From NCBI GenBank assembly GCA_026417715.1, contig JAOACU010000032.1, positions 1 through 15,564 on the forward strand: a DNA stretch of 15,564 nucleotides. The letters run 5' to 3'. Of this stretch, positions 13,447 to 15,564 are shown piece by piece (position 1 is the stretch's first letter; each line of letters starts with the position of its first letter). The notes beneath the pieces were generated by a model. That model was not told the origin of the DNA. It ran no database searches and saw only the letters and a program-made list of their open reading frames with translations. The DNA comes from Anaerolineae bacterium. GTDB taxonomy: Bacteria; Chloroflexota; Anaerolineae; UBA4142. The position numbers were made by a program, and so were the translations under genes.

Positions 13447-14948
13447 GCCTTCAACCACCCCTTTGCACGCTCCACTGCGCGCAACCAACCTGCGTAACCT
13501 TCCTCACGACGCGCGGCATCCCACTGCGGTTCAAAGACGCGATCCACGCCCCAATTCGCGCGCAACTCATCGAGCGATTTCCAAAAGCCGACCGCAAGTC
13601 CTGCCGCGTACGCCGCGCCGAGCGCGGTCGTTTCGTTGACGATGGGACGCACGACGGTCTTGCCCAAAATATCGGCTTGGAGTTGCATCAGGAAATTGTT
13701 TTTCACCGCGCCGCCGTCCACTTTGAGTGTTTTGAGTGGCACGCCCGAATCTTTCTCCATCGCTTCGATCACTTCGCGCGTTTGGTAGCAAATCGCTTCG
13801 AGTGTCGCGCGGACGATGTGTTCGCGCGTGGTGTAACGCGTGATGCCGACGATGGTGCCGCGCGCGTACATATCCCAGTGCGGCGCGAACAAGCCATTGA
13901 ACGCGGGCACGAAATATACGCCGCCCGTGTCCGCCACCGATTGCGCAATCGGTTCGGTCTCTGCCGCGTTCACGATGATTTTCAAATTGTCGCGCAACCA
14001 TTGCACCGCCGCGCCGGCAATCGCAATCGAACCTTCGAGCGCGTAACACGTCTCGCCGTTCGATGCGACGGTCGTCAGCAAACCGGATTTCGAGGGGACG
14101 ATTTCTTTGCCGGTGTTCAGGAGCAAAAAGCAACCAGTGCCGTAAGTGTTCTTGGCTTCGCCCGGCTCGAACGCAACTTGGCCAAAGAGCGCGGCTTGCT
14201 GATCGCCCAAATCGCCGCACACGGGCACGCGCCCACCCACAGGTCCTAACGCCTCGGTGTAGCCGTACAGTTTCGGGTCGGACGAGGGACGCAGTTGCGG
14301 CAACATCGCGCGCGGAATGCCAAAGAGTTGCAACAACTCGTCGTCCCAATCGAGTGTGTGCAAGTTCAACAGCATCGTGCGCGACGCGTTCGAGTAATCG
14401 GTGATGTGCGCGCCGCCGTTCTTGCCGCCGGTGAGATTCCAGATGACCCACGTGTCAATGTTGCCGAAAATCGCTTCGCCGCGCTCGGCACGCGCGCGCA
14501 AGCCCGGCACATTGTCGAGTAGCCACTGAATCTTGGGCGCGGAAAAGTACGTGGCAATCGGCAAGCCGGTTTTGGCGCGAATCCAATCGGACTTGCCAGC
14601 GTCAATCAGTTTTTGGCAAATCGGTTGCGTGCGCGTGTCTTGCCACACGATTGCGTTGTAGTACGGTTCGCCGGTCTTGGGATTCCACACGACGGTCGTT
14701 TCGCGCTGGTTCGTCACACCGATCGCGGCGAGATGTTCGGCGCGCACGTTGGCTTTTGCCATCGCGCCGCCAATCGTCGTGCGCGTGCGATCCCAGATTT
14801 CGCGCGCATCGTGTTCCACCCAACCGGGTTGCGGATAGATTTGATGATGCTCTTCGTAATGCGATGCCACCACCTTGCCCGCGTGATCGAAAATCATAAA
14901 GCGCGTGCCGGTGGTGCCTTGATCTACTGCCGCGACATAGTTTGGCAT
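13443..14948 (-). CDS. glpK: Glycerol kinase
   Basis: The 501-residue product (E. coli GlpK has 502) phosphorylates glycerol to sn-glycerol 3-phosphate with ATP in the cytosol. It belongs to the FGGY kinases. The N-terminal phosphate loop is DQGTTGTR (9-16). Glycerol contacts are NQRET (80-84, R82 and E83) and Y134 in YFSAPK. The catalytic Asp is D249 in GDLGDQQAALFGQ. The ATP-binding TYGTGCF lies at 268-273 and DGGAVKNNFLMQLQ at 411-424. The loop at about 222-242 lacks the His that HPr phosphorylates in many low-GC Gram-positive enzymes, so PTS control by that route is unlikely. The ATG start has AAAGGAG eight bases upstream. No glpF or glpD is nearby in the window. It follows the EamA transporter gene on the same strand but is separated from it by a mirrored repeat, so co-transcription is uncertain. 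The C-terminal codons run into a GC-rich repeat. Confidence 0.96.
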   Translation of the reverse strand: MPNYVAAVDQGTTGTRFMIFDHAGKVVASHYEEHHQIYPQPGWVEHDAREIWDRTRTTIGGAMAKANVRAEHLAAIGVTNQRETTVVWNPKTGEPYYNAIVWQDTRTQPICQKLIDAGKSDWIRAKTGLPIATYFSAPKIQWLLDNVPGLRARAERGEAIFGNIDTWVIWNLTGGKNGGAHITDYSNASRTMLLNLHTLDWDDELLQLFGIPRAMLPQLRPSSDPKLYGYTEALGPVGGRVPVCGDLGDQQAALFGQVAFEPGEAKNTYGTGCFLLLNTGKEIVPSKSGLLTTVASNGETCYALEGSIAIAGAAVQWLRDNLKIIVNAAETEPIAQSVADTGGVYFVPAFNGLFAPHWDMYARGTIVGITRYTTREHIVRATLEAICYQTREVIEAMEKDSGVPLKTLKVDGGAVKNNFLMQLQADILGKTVVRPIVNETTALGAAYAAGLAVGFWKSLDELRANWGVDRVFEPQWDAARREEGYAGWLRAVERAKGWLKA

Positions 14949-14965
14949 TTTCTACTCCTTTACCA

Positions 14966-15038
14966 AGTATGAAGGATGAAGGATGAAGGATGAAGGATGA
15001 AGAATCGTTTCATACTTCATCCTTCCTACTTCATACTT
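14966..15038. repeat. Mirrored heptamer repeat (AGGATGA type)
   Basis: AGTATGA is followed by four exact AGGATGA units (14966-15000). After a short spacer comes an opposite-strand arm, TCATACTTCATCCTTCC then TACTTCATACTT (to 15038). The arms can pair imperfectly into a long hairpin. The TGA stop of the EamA transporter (15033-15031, minus strand) is part of the GTATGA word of this repeat. The tract fills most of the 82 nt between that gene and the glycerol kinase start and leaves no recognisable promoter for the latter. Confidence 0.88.
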
Positions 15039-15564
15039 TAGATTTGTGTACGATGACAATTCCCGTCATCACCAACGCGCCGCCGAGCAGTTGCACCAGA
15101 CCGATCGTTTGTCCGAGCAACGGCACGGCAAGGAGCGCAGTGAGAATCGGTTGCGCGAGAAGTGATGCGGACACAATCGGCGCGGGCAAATGCCCCAGCG
15201 CGTAATTCAACGAGAGAAAGCCACCGATTTGTAGAACGATTGCCATTATCGCGAAAATGACAAAAGTTGCAAGTGGATAGTCCATCAGCGGCGCGCCGAG
15301 GAGCAGACTCATCACCAGCAAACCGAACGCGCTCGTTACCGTCGAAAGCCACCATGCGACGAGCGCGCTCAGGTGTTTGCGCGCTTGCTCCATCGTCAGG
15401 ATGTACACCGCATACACGAAACTCGCGGCAATGCCCCACAAATCGCCGATACCGAACGCAGGATGCGCGACGATGTCCTGACCTACGATAACGATGACGC
15501 CGAGCATCGCGCAGGCAAGCCCCAGCCAGAACGCGCGACGCAATGCGCGCTTGAAGACGAACAT
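15031..15564 (-). CDS. EamA/DMT-superfamily transporter, C-terminal part (cut by window edge)
   Basis: At least 177 residues of an inner-membrane drug/metabolite transporter are present. The visible part holds six hydrophobic helices, at about 13-28, 40-58, 66-88, 100-120, 128-148 and 154-172. That corresponds to the last helix of the first EamA repeat and all five of the second. The final region, LPAPIVSASLLAQPILTALL then GQTIGLVQLLGGALVMTGIV, is typical of the EamA C-terminus. EamA proteins usually have about 300 residues and ten helices, so the first four helices lie beyond the right edge and the Met at 15564 is probably internal. Many members export amino acids or metabolites; the substrate cannot be stated. 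The gene ends inside a mirrored repeat that lies before the glycerol kinase. Confidence 0.88.
   Translation of the reverse strand: MFVFKRALRRAFWLGLACAMLGVIVIVGQDIVAHPAFGIGDLWGIAASFVYAVYILTMEQARKHLSALVAWWLSTVTSAFGLLVMSLLLGAPLMDYPLATFVIFAIMAIVLQIGGFLSLNYALGHLPAPIVSASLLAQPILTALLAVPLLGQTIGLVQLLGGALVMTGIVIVHKSKV

Noticed and set aside
13293..14249. A 318-codon open frame opposite the glycerol kinase gene
   Set aside because: It lies antisense to a full-length enzyme, begins in the heptamer array and has an Arg/His-rich composition with no recognisable domain. It is a shadow of GC-rich codons.

Overview
The window looks like a chromosomal segment of an uncultured or little-studied bacterium, most likely a member of the Chloroflexota (Anaerolineae-like). 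This assignment is inference, with no database search behind it. It rests on four things: a T-box leader, Thr/Pro-rich lipoprotein linkers on secreted proteins, an HAE1-type RND pump whose adaptors are lipoproteins and which has no TolC-like gene nearby, and intergenic spaces filled with degenerate 7-bp tandem and mirrored repeats.

Left block (1-3932, all on the minus strand). Reading right to left it holds a secreted protein with three PA14 domains and a golvesin-type C-terminal domain, a small alpha/beta hydrolase, a HAD-family phosphatase, and tRNA-Val(GAC) with its own promoter. Only 24 nt after the tRNA comes a complete T-box leader. I read its specifier as ACC (threonine) and its T-box as UGGA, so the gene beyond the left edge is probably thrS or another threonine gene. 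A second promoter lies after the T-box terminator.

Central block (4019-13242, plus strand). A consensus promoter (TTGACA-16-TATAAT) is overlapped by a perfect 9-3-9 inverted repeat, the probable operator of the MarR regulator encoded next. The regulator is followed by two successive adaptor-transporter pairs: lipoprotein adaptor 1, RND pump 1, lipoprotein adaptor 2, RND pump 2. The pairs are clear paralogues, so the unit has duplicated. Both pumps keep the Asp-Asp/Lys proton relay. The simplest reading is a ligand-induced, self-repressed efflux operon. A mixed pump made of both RND proteins is possible.

Right block (13243-15564, minus strand). A glycerol kinase and the 3' part of an EamA/DMT-family transporter converge on the pump operon. 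They are separated from it by a GC-rich hairpin and two tandem-repeat tracts.

The most unusual feature is the intergenic sequence. Five genes (alpha/beta hydrolase, PA14 protein, adaptor 2, glycerol kinase, EamA transporter) end within, or within a few bases of, a tract of degenerate ~7-bp repeats. In four tracts the repeats are mirrored and can form a long hairpin. The repeat word differs between loci but the architecture is the same. In three cases the stop codon is itself part of the repeat.
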